Shown here one piece after another: positions 43,576 to 52,534 of a stretch of 64,000 nt of DNA. The DNA comes from Chryseobacterium jejuense (GTDB taxonomy: Bacteria; Bacteroidota; Bacteroidia; Flavobacteriales; Weeksellaceae): contig NZ_FNEG01000004.1 of the NCBI RefSeq assembly GCF_900100075.1, positions 578,375-642,374 of the forward strand. The letters are read 5' to 3'. Position 1 is the first letter of the stretch, and every line of letters begins with the position of its first letter. The notes under the pieces were generated by a model. The model saw nothing but the letters and a program-made list of their open reading frames with translations, did no database searches and was not told the DNA's origin. The position numbers and the translations under genes are program-made.

Positions 43576-44925
43576 TTATTTTTCAAATACAGCGTAGTCT
43601 GAAATTTTGAAATTAAAATCTTTGCCTTCATCAAAGTTTCTTTTCGTTTTTTCAAAAATATTTCTGAAAGTTCCTGATAGATTTCCGTCTTCAATACTAA
43701 AGTCTACAGGTTCTTTTGACATGTTTAAAACAACCAGGACTTCATCTTTCCCATTTTTTCTTACGTAGGCTAGAATTTTGTCACTAGCAGTTGTATTCAA
43801 TAAATAAGTGGTCACACTCGGATCCCCACCTCTTAAAGCAGGATTAAAAGCTTTAAGATCTAATAATGTTTTATAGAAATCGGCCACCTGATAGGTTTTG
43901 GTCCATTTAATCGGGTCTTTCTCAAAAAATTCCAGTCTCTTCATATTGGGAAGTTCCTGACCTGAGTACAATAACGGAACCCCATTCCATGTAGCGGAGA
44001 ATACGGCCATAGGTTTTGTAATGACTGCGTATTTTTCATATTCTGTACCATTCCATGAATTTTCATCATGATTAGCCGTAAACCAGGCTCTCATTGACTT
44101 GTCTCCGATTTTGGAATATTGCACCAATAAGTCCTTCAACTCCTGAAGCGGCTCATTCTTTTTATAATAATCTGCTGATTTATGCATCCATTTCCAGGAA
44201 TAGCTGGCATCGAAAACTTTTCCATATTCCGGACTTTCCAACTCATCAAATTCTCCCAGCCAAAAAAGTGGTTTTACTTTTTCTACTTCCGGACGTGCCT
44301 GTTCCCAGAAATCAACTTCCACCCATGAAGCAAGATCACATCTAAAGCCATCAATGTCAGTTTCTGTTATCCAGAATTTCATAGCATCAATCATAGCCTG
44401 ACGCATTTCCTGATTTTTGTAATCCAGTTCAATAATATCATCCATTCCGGAAGCAATGTGGAATTTTCCATCCGGATCTTTCAGGTAAAATTCAGGATGA
44501 GTTTTGGTCCAGACATGATCCCAACCGGTATGATTGGCTACCCAATCTATAATCACTTTGAAACCCAATCTGTGAGCTTCATTCACCATCGATTTAAAAT
44601 CCTCCATGGTTCCGAATTCAGGATTGATAGAGGTATAATCTGAGGCAGCATAAGGACTTCCCATGCTTCCTTTTTTATTTTGCTGAGCAATTGGAGTGAT
44701 AGGCATAAACCATAGGGTTCTTACTCCCATCGCTTTCAGGCGGGGCATTTCTTTTGCAAATGCTTTAAAAGTTCCTTCCTGAGTATATTGTCTGATATTT
44801 ACTTCGTAGATATTGGTATTGTGTTTCCATTCTTTTGGCAGTTCTGTCATCCTCTTTGTATTTTTTTGAATGGTACAGGAAACAATTCCCAGACCAATTA
44901 TGGCTAATAAAATTAATTTCTTCAT
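43576..44925 (-). CDS. GH13 alpha-amylase-family lipoprotein
   Basis: A 449-residue glycoside hydrolase family 13 protein anchored as a lipoprotein: signal MKKLILLAIIGLGIVSC with Cys17. All GH13 catalytic regions are present. Region I is VIIDWVANHTGWDH, and region II is IDGFRCDLASW with nucleophile D197. The general acid region WLGEFDE has E225. Region IV is FTANHDENSWNG with H286 and D287. The enzyme should cleave or transfer alpha-glucans or maltooligosaccharides in the periplasm or at the surface. It is not next to SusCD genes, so it may work on internal or scavenged maltodextrins. A -7 box lies 15 bases before the start. Confidence 0.92.
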   Translation of the reverse strand: MKKLILLAIIGLGIVSCTIQKNTKRMTELPKEWKHNTNIYEVNIRQYTQEGTFKAFAKEMPRLKAMGVRTLWFMPITPIAQQNKKGSMGSPYAASDYTSINPEFGTMEDFKSMVNEAHRLGFKVIIDWVANHTGWDHVWTKTHPEFYLKDPDGKFHIASGMDDIIELDYKNQEMRQAMIDAMKFWITETDIDGFRCDLASWVEVDFWEQARPEVEKVKPLFWLGEFDELESPEYGKVFDASYSWKWMHKSADYYKKNEPLQELKDLLVQYSKIGDKSMRAWFTANHDENSWNGTEYEKYAVITKPMAVFSATWNGVPLLYSGQELPNMKRLEFFEKDPIKWTKTYQVADFYKTLLDLKAFNPALRGGDPSVTTYLLNTTASDKILAYVRKNGKDEVLVVLNMSKEPVDFSIEDGNLSGTFRNIFEKTKRNFDEGKDFNFKISDYAVFEK

Positions 44926-44939
44926 TAATCTATTTTTAA

Positions 44940-44947
44940 CAAAAGTA
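44940..44947 (-). promoter_or_regulatory. -7 box TACTTTTG for the GH13 gene
   Basis: On the minus strand this reads TACTTTTG, a perfect TAnnTTTG, 15 bases before the ATG at 44925. Confidence 0.55.
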
Positions 44948-45361
44948 AGGATTGTTTTTCAGGGAAAAAGGCAGAAATGGAAAATTACAAGTGTTCATTT
45001 TGAAATAATACAGGTTATTAAAACAATTGGCATATGGCAAATTTTCCGTTATCTAAAATTAACAGGTTGATTGGAGTAAAACCACAAAAATAATTGAACC
45101 ATTAAGATTTTTAAGAGGATAAGAAATGGTAAGGGAACAGCTAAAGCTATTGATTAAGCTGTATCCTAAATTCATCTTTGATGAAACTTAACTTATAATC
45201 TTCATTTTTCTTAAGGGTTTAAGTTTATGCTGTTTTTTGACGCAAAGTTTTTAATAAGTTCTTGTTCTATTTTTAGGGAGCAAAGCATGGAATCAATTTC
45301 ATTGATTCTTTCTAAGCGGATGTGAATTGTATATCTTGATATAATATAGGCTTTCGTTTAA
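44948..45361. other. Intergenic region with degenerate repeat-like text
   Basis: About 410 bases without a credible gene. A GACGCAAAGTTTTTAATAAG stretch at about 45239-45258 and an AGGGAGCAAAGCATGGAATC stretch near 45276-45295 loosely resemble the GCAAAGGCGC elements at 56284-56331. They may be decayed copies. Frame remnants do not match any family I recognise. Confidence 0.35.
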
Positions 45362-45392
45362 TAAAAAAGCCCCGGACTAATAATCCGGGGCT
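45362..45392 (-). terminator. Intrinsic terminator after the pRiA4b ORF-3-like gene
   Basis: A 9-bp GC-rich stem, AGCCCCGGA (45368-45376) with TCCGGGGCT (45384-45392), has a 7-base loop and is followed on the minus strand by TTTTTT. It lies 23 bases after the stop at 45415. Confidence 0.9.
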
Positions 45393-45414
45393 GTATTTTT
45401 TATGTATCTACATC

Positions 45415-46011
45415 TTATCTTTCATCATCATTGTCTTCTTCATCATCAAAGACATCATCGTTGTAGTCCTCTTCTTCGTCATCATCGAAGCTGTCATCTT
45501 CATCTGAAAAGTTTCCACCTGTTCCGAAATCATCTTCAAAGCTAAAATCATCATCCATAAGAGGCATTGCTGATTTCTTTTTACCTCCTCCAGTGTTTCC
45601 ACTTTTGCTAGGCGCTTTCAAAGGAACATTTCCAAATCTGAAAACTGTAATAGGATAAGTAACTCCTTTTTTCTCGTCAATGATTTCTACAAGTTCACAA
45701 TAAAACTCCCAAAGATCAAGAAGTCCATATTGAAACTGTGCTTTGTCCCCAACATTTTCAAAGGCTTCATCAATGTACACATCTGACATAATCTCGCCAT
45801 CACCATCATCACTCATATCTTCGAGTGGGACATTTTTTACGATTGTTCCATCACTCTCTAACAGATTAAAAGCAGAAAGCTCTTCTCCTTGCAGATTGAA
45901 CGCACTCTTAATTCCTAAATGTAAATTCCATAATGTTTGTTTTCCCTTAACTTCAATATCACGGAAAATATCCTCTTTCGCATCTAATATTACGCGGATT
46001 TTGTAAACCAT
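45415..46011 (-). CDS. pRiA4b ORF-3-like protein with acidic tail
   Basis: A 198-residue protein. Residues 1 to about 125 match the plasmid pRiA4b ORF-3-like fold (VYKIRVILDAKEDIFRDIEV, TLWNLHLGIKSAFNLQGEEL, FQYGLLDLWEFYCELVEIID, ITVFRFGNVPLKAP). A G/K linker (SGNTGGGKKKS) leads to a C-terminal tail of about 45 residues that is almost entirely Asp/Glu with a few aromatics. This family is sometimes labelled an IS1096 passenger protein, but the cellular version in Bacteroidota is not tied to a transposon, and no transposase is present here. Function unknown; the acidic tail suggests a protein- or cation-binding role. A -7 box lies 54 bases upstream. Confidence 0.8.
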   Translation of the reverse strand: MVYKIRVILDAKEDIFRDIEVKGKQTLWNLHLGIKSAFNLQGEELSAFNLLESDGTIVKNVPLEDMSDDGDGEIMSDVYIDEAFENVGDKAQFQYGLLDLWEFYCELVEIIDEKKGVTYPITVFRFGNVPLKAPSKSGNTGGGKKKSAMPLMDDDFSFEDDFGTGGNFSDEDDSFDDDEEEDYNDDVFDDEEDNDDER

Positions 46012-46064
46012 ATCAGTTTCTTAAATTACTTTTTTGCCTTTATAATTATGATAAATCTCTGGTG

Positions 46065-46072
46065 CAAATATA
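46065..46072 (-). promoter_or_regulatory. -7 box TATATTTG for the pRiA4b ORF-3-like gene
   Basis: On the minus strand this reads TATATTTG, a perfect TAnnTTTG, 54 bases before the ATG at 46011. Confidence 0.45.
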
Positions 46073-46145
46073 TAATAAATGACATGTGACAAAAAAATAT
46101 TTCAGGATTTTTTAAAATATTTTTTTTTCTTACATTTTGCCGAAG

Positions 46146-47177
46146 TTATTTACTTTTTTCGAGCATAAAACTGAACTTCGTTCCTTCAAGATACACACTT
46201 TCTACAGTAATGTTTTCGTTATGAGCTTCAAGGATATGCTTTACGATGGCCAATCCTAATCCGGAACCGCCTTCCCTTCTGCTTCTGCTGGTTTCTACAC
46301 GGTAAAAACGTTCGAAGATTCTTGGAAGAATTTCAGATTTTATTCCCATTCCGTTATCAATGACTTCAATCAATACTTTATTTTTTAAAACACTGGTCTT
46401 AACAATCACTTTTGCTTCCTGTCTGTTGGCATAGTGAATGGCATTGGATATAAGGTTAATAAATACCTGGGAAATCTTTTGTTTATCGGCCTCTACAAAA
46501 ATTTGTGGGTGTAAAGTCTGGATCTGTAATGTGGTATTATGTTTTTCAGCTTCAAATTCAAGAAGTTCAAAAATTTCCTTGATCAGAAGATTGACATCAA
46601 ATTTGGAAACGGTAAGGTTAATTTCTCCTGCTTCAAGCCTGTTAATCATATCAAGATCTGTAACAATGGCAATAAGCCTTTCTACAGATTTATCAATTCT
46701 TTCCAGGTATTTATCACGAATGGTAAGATTATCCACACCTCCATCTCTTAAGGTTTCTACATAACCCTGAATAGAAAACAATGGCGTTTTAAGCTCATGA
46801 GAAACGTTACCGATGTATTCTTTACGATAACTTTCCATTTCCTTCATCATATCAATTTCGGTAGCCCTCTGCTGATTAAGGTCCGAAAATCTTTCTCCCA
46901 GTTCTTTAATGGTTATATTTTCATCATTATCATGAACCATTTCCTGAGGAAGAATCCCGGAAAGTCCCTTTACCTGCTTTCTTCCGTAGTAATTGAAGAG
47001 AAGTTCCAATACTACACAGTTGATAATAAAGATAAGAACAATACAGATTAAAAGACCCGTCTTGAATAAAGGGGTCTCATAATAGATATCTTTAAGTGAA
47101 TCGAAAACGACCACTAGAAACAGCATCACCAATGTCAACAGACAAGAGGCGACAAGCGTAAGCCTGTAAAATTTCAA
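46146..47177 (-). CDS. PhoR-like sensor histidine kinase
   Basis: A 343-residue membrane kinase that uses a TTG start at 47177. Two helices, at about residues 6-26 (LTLVASCLLTLVMLFLVVVF) and 41-60 (GLLICIVLIFIINCVVLELL), flank a periplasmic loop of about 14 residues, too short for a ligand domain. HisKA follows with H127 (YIGNVSHELKTPLFSIQGYV), and the HATPase has N-box VFINLISNAIHYAN, G1 VIDNGMGIK, F-box IFERFYRVETSRSR and G2 GGSGLGLAIVKHI. The short sensor loop and the partner regulator 49 bases upstream match PhoR-type phosphate signalling kinases of Bacteroidota, which sense through the Pst system. The phosphate assignment is inferred. Confidence 0.85.
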   Translation of the reverse strand: MKFYRLTLVASCLLTLVMLFLVVVFDSLKDIYYETPLFKTGLLICIVLIFIINCVVLELLFNYYGRKQVKGLSGILPQEMVHDNDENITIKELGERFSDLNQQRATEIDMMKEMESYRKEYIGNVSHELKTPLFSIQGYVETLRDGGVDNLTIRDKYLERIDKSVERLIAIVTDLDMINRLEAGEINLTVSKFDVNLLIKEIFELLEFEAEKHNTTLQIQTLHPQIFVEADKQKISQVFINLISNAIHYANRQEAKVIVKTSVLKNKVLIEVIDNGMGIKSEILPRIFERFYRVETSRSRREGGSGLGLAIVKHILEAHNENITVESVYLEGTKFSFMLEKSK

Positions 47178-47226
47178 TTTTACAAAGTTTTAATAATTGT
47201 ACGTAAAAAATAAGGTATTTAAAGAG

Positions 47227-47904
47227 TTAAACGATAAGTTTATACCCAATCCCTTTTAAAGTCTGAATTGTATTAATTCCTAACTTTTCTCTTAATCTTC
47301 TGATGTGAACATCAATAGTTCTTTCTCCTACAATGACATCATTACCCCAAACTTTCTCAAGAATTTCTTCTCTTTTGAAAACTTTTTCAGTATTGGACGC
47401 TAAAAGATAAAGTAAGTCAAATTCTTTTTTAGGAAGAAGAAACTGCTGTCCGCTCTTGGAAACTCTGAAGTTATCTTTATCAATGATAAGATCACCAATT
47501 TCGATTAATTTAGCATTATCAGAAACCTGAGAGGTTAATTGTAATAGTGCATTTACTTTAGAGATCAGAATTTTCGGTTTAATCAGCTTTACAACATAGT
47601 CGTTAGCTCCTGCCTGGAATCCCGCCAACTGAGAGAATTCTTCGCTTCTTGCAGAAAGAAAAACAATAAGTGTCTTTTGAAGTTCTTTTACTTTACGAAG
47701 TTCCTGACAGGTTTCAATACCATCTTTTTCAGGCATCATTACATCCAGTAGAATCAGATCCGGAACAATTTCCTTTGCTTTTTCTATTCCTTCATTACCA
47801 TTGGTAGCTGTATAGATATCATATCCTTCTTTTTCTAAATTGTAAGACAGAATCTCTAAAATGTCCAGTTCGTCGTCTATTAAGAGTATTTTCTTTTGAC
47901 TCAT
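47227..47904 (-). CDS. OmpR/PhoB-family response regulator
   Basis: A 225-residue regulator. The receiver domain has D10/D11, phospho-acceptor D54 (LILLDVMMPEKDG) and K106. A winged-helix DNA-binding domain covers about residues 130-225 (LPKKEFDLLYLLASNTEKVF, GERTIDVHIRRLREKLG, LKGIGYKL). The usual K-P pair after the fifth beta-strand reads VVKLIKPK here, so the conserved proline next to K106 is replaced by leucine. This may alter the switch loop. It is the first gene of a two-gene operon with the PhoR-like kinase, 49 bases apart, and is divergent from a TonB-dependent receptor that it may control. Confidence 0.88.
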   Translation of the reverse strand: MSQKKILLIDDELDILEILSYNLEKEGYDIYTATNGNEGIEKAKEIVPDLILLDVMMPEKDGIETCQELRKVKELQKTLIVFLSARSEEFSQLAGFQAGANDYVVKLIKPKILISKVNALLQLTSQVSDNAKLIEIGDLIIDKDNFRVSKSGQQFLLPKKEFDLLYLLASNTEKVFKREEILEKVWGNDVIVGERTIDVHIRRLREKLGINTIQTLKGIGYKLIV

Positions 47905-47922
47905 TTCAAATTTTTACTGTTT

Positions 47923-47930
47923 CAAAGTTA
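47923..47930 (-). promoter_or_regulatory. -7 box TAACTTTG for the response regulator operon
   Basis: On the minus strand this reads TAACTTTG, a perfect TAnnTTTG, 19 bases before the ATG at 47904. It sits in the 199-bp gap that also serves the divergent receptor gene. Confidence 0.55.
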
Positions 47931-48103
47931 ATCATTTTTGAATGATAGATTAATAAATTAGTTATCGTTCATATAAAGTTAACAATAATACCCTTTTCTT
48001 AATGTTTAGTTAAGAAAAAATTAAATTTTACTAAACCATTTACCCCATCAAACTTTTATTCCTTTGCACCGAAAGAAATCTAGTAATAAAGCAAGTAAAG
48101 AGA

Positions 48104-50743
48104 ATGAAAATTAATAAACTTAGCATTGCAGTCTTATTTTTATCCGGATCTGTATTTTACGCGCAGGAAACGAAGCGGGATACATTAGCAAAGGAGAAAA
48201 AAATTGAAGGCGTAGTAATCCAAGGAAGCAGCAATAAGAAAACTGAAACTGCGGTATTAGGAGAACAGAAAAAAGCGATTATTCAAAAACAGGCTGTGAG
48301 TGCTGAAGAGATTTCCAGAAAAGGGATCTCCAATGTAGAGCAAGGACTTACGAAAGTAACAGGGATCACTACAGTAGAAGGAAGAGGTCTTTTTGTAAGA
48401 GGTCTTGAAGAGCGATACAACTATTTATTAATTAACGGTCTTGGTTCACCATCTAATAACCCTTTCCAAAAGATTATTGCATTAAAGCAGTTTCCAACGG
48501 ATGTTGTAGGTAAACTCAACATCTATAAGACTTTCAACTCCAACCTTTACGGAGATTTTGCAGGGGCAACTTTTGATATTGAAACCCTTACGATTGACAA
48601 GCCTTTTACAAAGGTAGAATTCAGTGTAGGAGTAAATACATTGAGTACTTTCAGAGATAACTTTAAAGTGGCTGAGGGGGCAGATGGAATGAATGGGTAT
48701 ATTGGATTGAATTCTAGGGATAGAAAACTGCCAAACGAGATTAGAAATGCAAGACCTAGTACATATAATTTCAGTAAAGATCAATCCCTTAATTCTTTTA
48801 AAGATTCCTGGAATGTTAATAATGTAAAATCACTTCCAAACACAAGTATTGGCTTTACTACAGTACAAAAAGTAAAGGCAGGAGAAACAGGAACTTTGGG
48901 TGTTTTGTTTTCTTTAAATCAAGGTTCGAAGTTTACATATAAAGAAGGAGCAAATAACCAGTATAGATCTCAAGGGGAAACAGATATTATTTTTAATAAT
49001 AATCTAAATAGAAAACAGTATGTCTATGAAACAGAATCATCTATTTTATTAGGATTAGGATATAAAAATAAAGGAACAAACATTAACTTAAATGCCATTT
49101 ATTTACAGAATTCTGCCAATATTATTGAAGACAATTTCGGTTATAAAGATCAAAAAATACAGAATAAAGATGATGGTTTCTTTAGAACCAATCAATTAGA
49201 TATATCTAGATTTTTAGATCTACAATTAACTGCTTCTCAAAAGATCAATGATAGAAATCAAGTAAAAGGAGGAATTAGTTATGTAATCAATAATTATAGT
49301 CAACCAGACAGAAAGATTTTTGATGGTAACCAGATTAACCTAAAAACCCTACAGAAATTACCTGATGGACAGCTCTATTTAAGATACGGATCTAATAACT
49401 TAATTCGTCAGTATCTTGATGTTGATTCAAGATTTTATGGTTCTGCATTTGCTGAATATTCGTTATCACTAGGAGAAAAAGGTGATAAAAAGGAATATCC
49501 TTTACAAATTGCCTTTGGATATAATGGATTTACCGATTTTAGAAAAAATTCTTATCGTTATGTTTTTGGTTATCCTAATGATATTACAAATACCGATGTA
49601 ATTATTGATATTGATAAACCTGATGCAATGTTTAATCAATCAATTGCAAATGGACAAGTACATTATAGAGAAGGTAGTGATGTATCACAATACTATTCCA
49701 GCATATATCAAATAATAAATGGAGGTTATGTTAATATCAATTACAAACCCAATGAGACTTGGGATATTTTGCTAGGAGCAAGATATGAAAAGGATATGAC
49801 ACTAATTCGTTATTATGATACTCCTAGTGCGTCTGAAAAAACAAATCTTGATAAAACAAGAGATCTTTTCTTACCATCTTTATCCGTAAAGAAATCATTG
49901 AATAGCAAGAATAATTTAAGATTTTCCTTCAGTAAAACTGTTACCAGACCTATTTTGATTGAAACAATGCCTATTGAATATATCAGCCCAGATAATGTTT
50001 CTATTATAGGTAACCAGTTTATTAAATCTAGTGACAATTATAATGTTGATTTAAAATGGGAATATTTCCCTACCAATAAGGAAATGTTTGCTATAAATGC
50101 TTTTGCTAAAAGAATTAATAATCCTATAGAACGTTCCTTAGCTCCATCTGCAAATGCTACTGGTACAACAATTACTTTCTACAATGCTGAAAAAGCAGAA
50201 CTTTTTGGGGTTGAACTAGAAGGAATTTTGAGTTTAAGTAGAATATCTGAGTCTTTACGCAATTTCACTTTTGGAGCAAATGCAACTTTTATGTATTCAA
50301 ATGTTGAAAGGAGTGAGCAACAATACAAAACAGAAAAGCCTTATTGGATAACAGATCGTTCTAATTTGCATAAAAGAGGTTTACAAGGTGCTTCACCATA
50401 TACAATTAATGCTGATTTAAAATATGAGCATAAAAACAAAAAAAATCTTAGTCAGATAGTATCATTAGTTTATAATGTATCTGGAAGTAAAATTTATGCT
50501 ACAGGAGGAAATGGTACTGATAATTATTATGAAAAGCCATTCCACCAGCTAGATTTAGTGTATCAAAATCAATTAACAAAAAACTGGAATGTAAAGTTTG
50601 CCGTACAAAATATTCTTAACAACAAATACAGAGTATTAATAGGTGATAAAAACTATGCTCCATTAAATACTAATGGAAATAATGTTCTTACAGATTATTA
50701 TAGAGGTGTAAATTTCAATTTAACTGTAGGATATACATTCTAA
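48104..50743 (+). CDS. TonB-dependent outer-membrane receptor
   Basis: An 879-residue receptor. The signal is MKINKLSIAVLFLSGSVFYA. The plug carries KKIEGVVIQGSSNKKTETAV, ISRKGISNVEQGLTKVTGIT, GRGLFVRGLEERYNYLLING and LPTDVV-like text (LKQFPTDVVGKLNIYKTFNS). The barrel ends in NLTVGYTF. It is not SusC-like: there is no N-terminal extension and no AIYGARGANG motif. The barrel part appears more AT-rich than the plug part. It is followed 33 bases later by a beta-helix-like lipoprotein, a receptor-plus-surface-lipoprotein arrangement that parallels SusCD without being SusCD. It is divergent from the PhoBR-like pair, so a role in phosphorus or organophosphate acquisition is plausible but inferred. 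Confidence 0.88.
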   Translation: MKINKLSIAVLFLSGSVFYAQETKRDTLAKEKKIEGVVIQGSSNKKTETAVLGEQKKAIIQKQAVSAEEISRKGISNVEQGLTKVTGITTVEGRGLFVRGLEERYNYLLINGLGSPSNNPFQKIIALKQFPTDVVGKLNIYKTFNSNLYGDFAGATFDIETLTIDKPFTKVEFSVGVNTLSTFRDNFKVAEGADGMNGYIGLNSRDRKLPNEIRNARPSTYNFSKDQSLNSFKDSWNVNNVKSLPNTSIGFTTVQKVKAGETGTLGVLFSLNQGSKFTYKEGANNQYRSQGETDIIFNNNLNRKQYVYETESSILLGLGYKNKGTNINLNAIYLQNSANIIEDNFGYKDQKIQNKDDGFFRTNQLDISRFLDLQLTASQKINDRNQVKGGISYVINNYSQPDRKIFDGNQINLKTLQKLPDGQLYLRYGSNNLIRQYLDVDSRFYGSAFAEYSLSLGEKGDKKEYPLQIAFGYNGFTDFRKNSYRYVFGYPNDITNTDVIIDIDKPDAMFNQSIANGQVHYREGSDVSQYYSSIYQIINGGYVNINYKPNETWDILLGARYEKDMTLIRYYDTPSASEKTNLDKTRDLFLPSLSVKKSLNSKNNLRFSFSKTVTRPILIETMPIEYISPDNVSIIGNQFIKSSDNYNVDLKWEYFPTNKEMFAINAFAKRINNPIERSLAPSANATGTTITFYNAEKAELFGVELEGILSLSRISESLRNFTFGANATFMYSNVERSEQQYKTEKPYWITDRSNLHKRGLQGASPYTINADLKYEHKNKKNLSQIVSLVYNVSGSKIYATGGNGTDNYYEKPFHQLDLVYQNQLTKNWNVKFAVQNILNNKYRVLIGDKNYAPLNTNGNNVLTDYYRGVNFNLTVGYTF

Positions 50744-50776
50744 TAATTCAATAAAAAATAAAAATAAAGTATAAAA

Positions 50777-51997
50777 ATGAAAAGAAGAGTTTTATCATTA
50801 CTATCGTTAACAGCCGTGTTAACATTAGCCTTAAATTCATGTACTATCGAGGTAAATGATGGCTTAGGAGACGGTACTACAGTTACTACTCCTGGAACAA
50901 CTGAAAGTGTTTTAAGCGGAAGCGGAACCTTATCGGGAACAATTAGAAAAGATATTTTAATAAAAAAAGGAAATTATACGTTAGATGGTGTTGTAAAAGT
51001 AACTAACAATGCAACAATCACTATAGAAGCAGGAGCTACATTCAATGTTGTATCATCAAAAACAAGTGGTCTAGTAATTCTTCAAGATGGTAAAATTAAT
51101 GCTGTAGGTACAGCTTCAGAACCAATTGTATTTACAACCTCTACCAAAACACCTGGAGACTGGGGAGGAATTACTCTATATGGAAATGCACCAATTAAGG
51201 CTGTAAATGGAAATGCACAGGCTCTTTCTGAAGATGGAAATAATGTTTATTATGGAGGAACAGATCCAAATTCTAATTCTGGAACAATGAAGTTTGTTCG
51301 TGTAGAATATGCTGGAAGAAAAATTGGGGATGGTACATCTGAAACTAACTCAATGACATTTTACGCTGTAGGAGCAGGAACAACTTTAGAAAATCTTGTT
51401 ACGTACAAAGGAACGGATGATGGATATGAATTCTTCGGAGGAACAGTAAGTGCCAAAAATATTATTTCCTATGGTAATTATGATGATTCATTTGATTGGC
51501 AGGATGCTTGGAGTGGACAAAACAACACAAATTGGTATGCGTTCCAAACCGGTATAGGAAACTTCGGTATGGAAATCGAAGCTTCTGGTAATGCAGATAA
51601 TACAGCTCCAAAAATTTCAAATATTACTTTAATCAGAGATAACAATACAAATCCTGAAGCTGCGAATTCTCCTGAAATTTCAGCAATTCAGTTTAAAAAA
51701 CATGGGACAGGTATTTTCTCAAATGTTTACATCAGTGGTTATAAAAATATTGGAACTCAAAAGGCTTATGCAGTATTAATCCAAGATGATGCAACAAATA
51801 CAAGCCAAGTAGCTACAGGAAAAGTAAAAGTAGAGCCTCTTACTTACCTTAATTCAGATAATCCTTTAGTTTGGGGATATGCTCAAACAAATGGTGGTAA
51901 AACTTTTACAAATACAGCAACTGTTACAAAAGTTTCTCTAGTACCAGGAGCTTGGACTACTGTAGACGGAGTAAATCTTTTAGCAGCTTTACAATAA
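50777..51997 (+). CDS. Surface lipoprotein with predicted right-handed beta-helix
   Basis: A 406-residue lipoprotein: signal MKRRVLSLLSLTAVLTLALN then SC, giving lipidated Cys22. A T/G-rich linker follows (DGTTVTTPGTTESVLSGSGT). The core has short repeated turns typical of parallel beta-helices: GTIRKDILIKKGNYTLDGVV, TNNATITIEAGATFNV, DGKINAVGTASEPIVFTTST, GDWGGITLYGNAPI, TTLENLVTYKGTDDGYEFFG and TVSAKNIISYGNYDDSFDWQ. Asp/aromatic-rich turns (DDGYEFFGG, DDSFDWQD) could bind metal or ligand. It is co-transcribed with the TonB-dependent receptor and probably serves as its surface partner. I do not know a characterised homologue. A strong terminator follows. Confidence 0.78.
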   Translation: MKRRVLSLLSLTAVLTLALNSCTIEVNDGLGDGTTVTTPGTTESVLSGSGTLSGTIRKDILIKKGNYTLDGVVKVTNNATITIEAGATFNVVSSKTSGLVILQDGKINAVGTASEPIVFTTSTKTPGDWGGITLYGNAPIKAVNGNAQALSEDGNNVYYGGTDPNSNSGTMKFVRVEYAGRKIGDGTSETNSMTFYAVGAGTTLENLVTYKGTDDGYEFFGGTVSAKNIISYGNYDDSFDWQDAWSGQNNTNWYAFQTGIGNFGMEIEASGNADNTAPKISNITLIRDNNTNPEAANSPEISAIQFKKHGTGIFSNVYISGYKNIGTQKAYAVLIQDDATNTSQVATGKVKVEPLTYLNSDNPLVWGYAQTNGGKTFTNTATVTKVSLVPGAWTTVDGVNLLAALQ

Positions 51998-52017
51998 CTA
52001 GTTTCTTCATTTCAAAT

Positions 52018-52053
52018 AAAAAAAACCATCAGAATTTTCTGATGGTTTTTTTA
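52018..52053. terminator. Bidirectional intrinsic terminator
   Basis: The stem AAAACCATCAGA with TCTGATGGTTTT (52022-52033 with 52038-52049) has a 4-base loop and flanking A-run and T-run. It separates the beta-helix lipoprotein gene from the convergent small-gene cluster. Confidence 0.88.
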
Positions 52054-52078
52054 TTATTATATGATGGTATATTAAACC

Positions 52079-52498
52079 TTAGTATTCATAGTTGTTCGTG
52101 AGTATTACCCGTCTTATTTTATGTCTAACTGGCTGGGTAAAAGCTTTATTATTTTTAGTTTTCAATAGAGTCTTAACAATGTTCTGATTTAATACATCCA
52201 TTTCAACAATAAAATCTAAATATAAATCTAACCAATAGTTTCGCTGATGTTCAATTAATTCTTCAAGGATTAACCGGATCGGAAAAATATCCGATAGTAA
52301 AACATGGTTTGTTTGAATTACCGTTTTGAGTTGTGGAACTACAGTTTCTATATTTTCAAAAATGATATAAAACGGAACTCCATAAAAGGAACCTAAAGTA
52401 ACTTCTCTTATTATTCCTTTATGGATAATCTTCCACTTCTCTCCCAAGTAATAACACTCATATTCCTGTTCCAGGATATTAATTATTCTCTTTTCCAT
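52079..52498 (-). CDS. Small cytosolic protein of unknown function, cluster gene 4
   Basis: A 139-residue protein without signal or membrane segment. The N-terminal half is mixed alpha/beta (MEKRIINILEQEYECYYLGE, GSFYGVPFYIIFENIET) and the C-terminal part is helical and basic at its end (KAFTQPVRHKIRRVILTNNY). I recognise no family. It is the last of four consecutive minus-strand genes of 94 to 139 codons, each separated by 36 to 49 bases and unrelated to each other. That layout is typical of immunity-gene arrays that protect against polymorphic toxins. Function is inferred only from context. Confidence 0.65.
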   Translation of the reverse strand: MEKRIINILEQEYECYYLGEKWKIIHKGIIREVTLGSFYGVPFYIIFENIETVVPQLKTVIQTNHVLLSDIFPIRLILEELIEHQRNYWLDLYLDFIVEMDVLNQNIVKTLLKTKNNKAFTQPVRHKIRRVILTNNYEY

Positions 52499-52534
52499 TC
52501 TATATCAAAAATTGAAATGCATATTAATGACAAA

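Noticed and set aside
45415..46011. Evidence of an IS1096-type mobile element
   Set aside because: Only the passenger-like domain name suggests it. There is no transposase, inverted repeats or target duplication around the gene.
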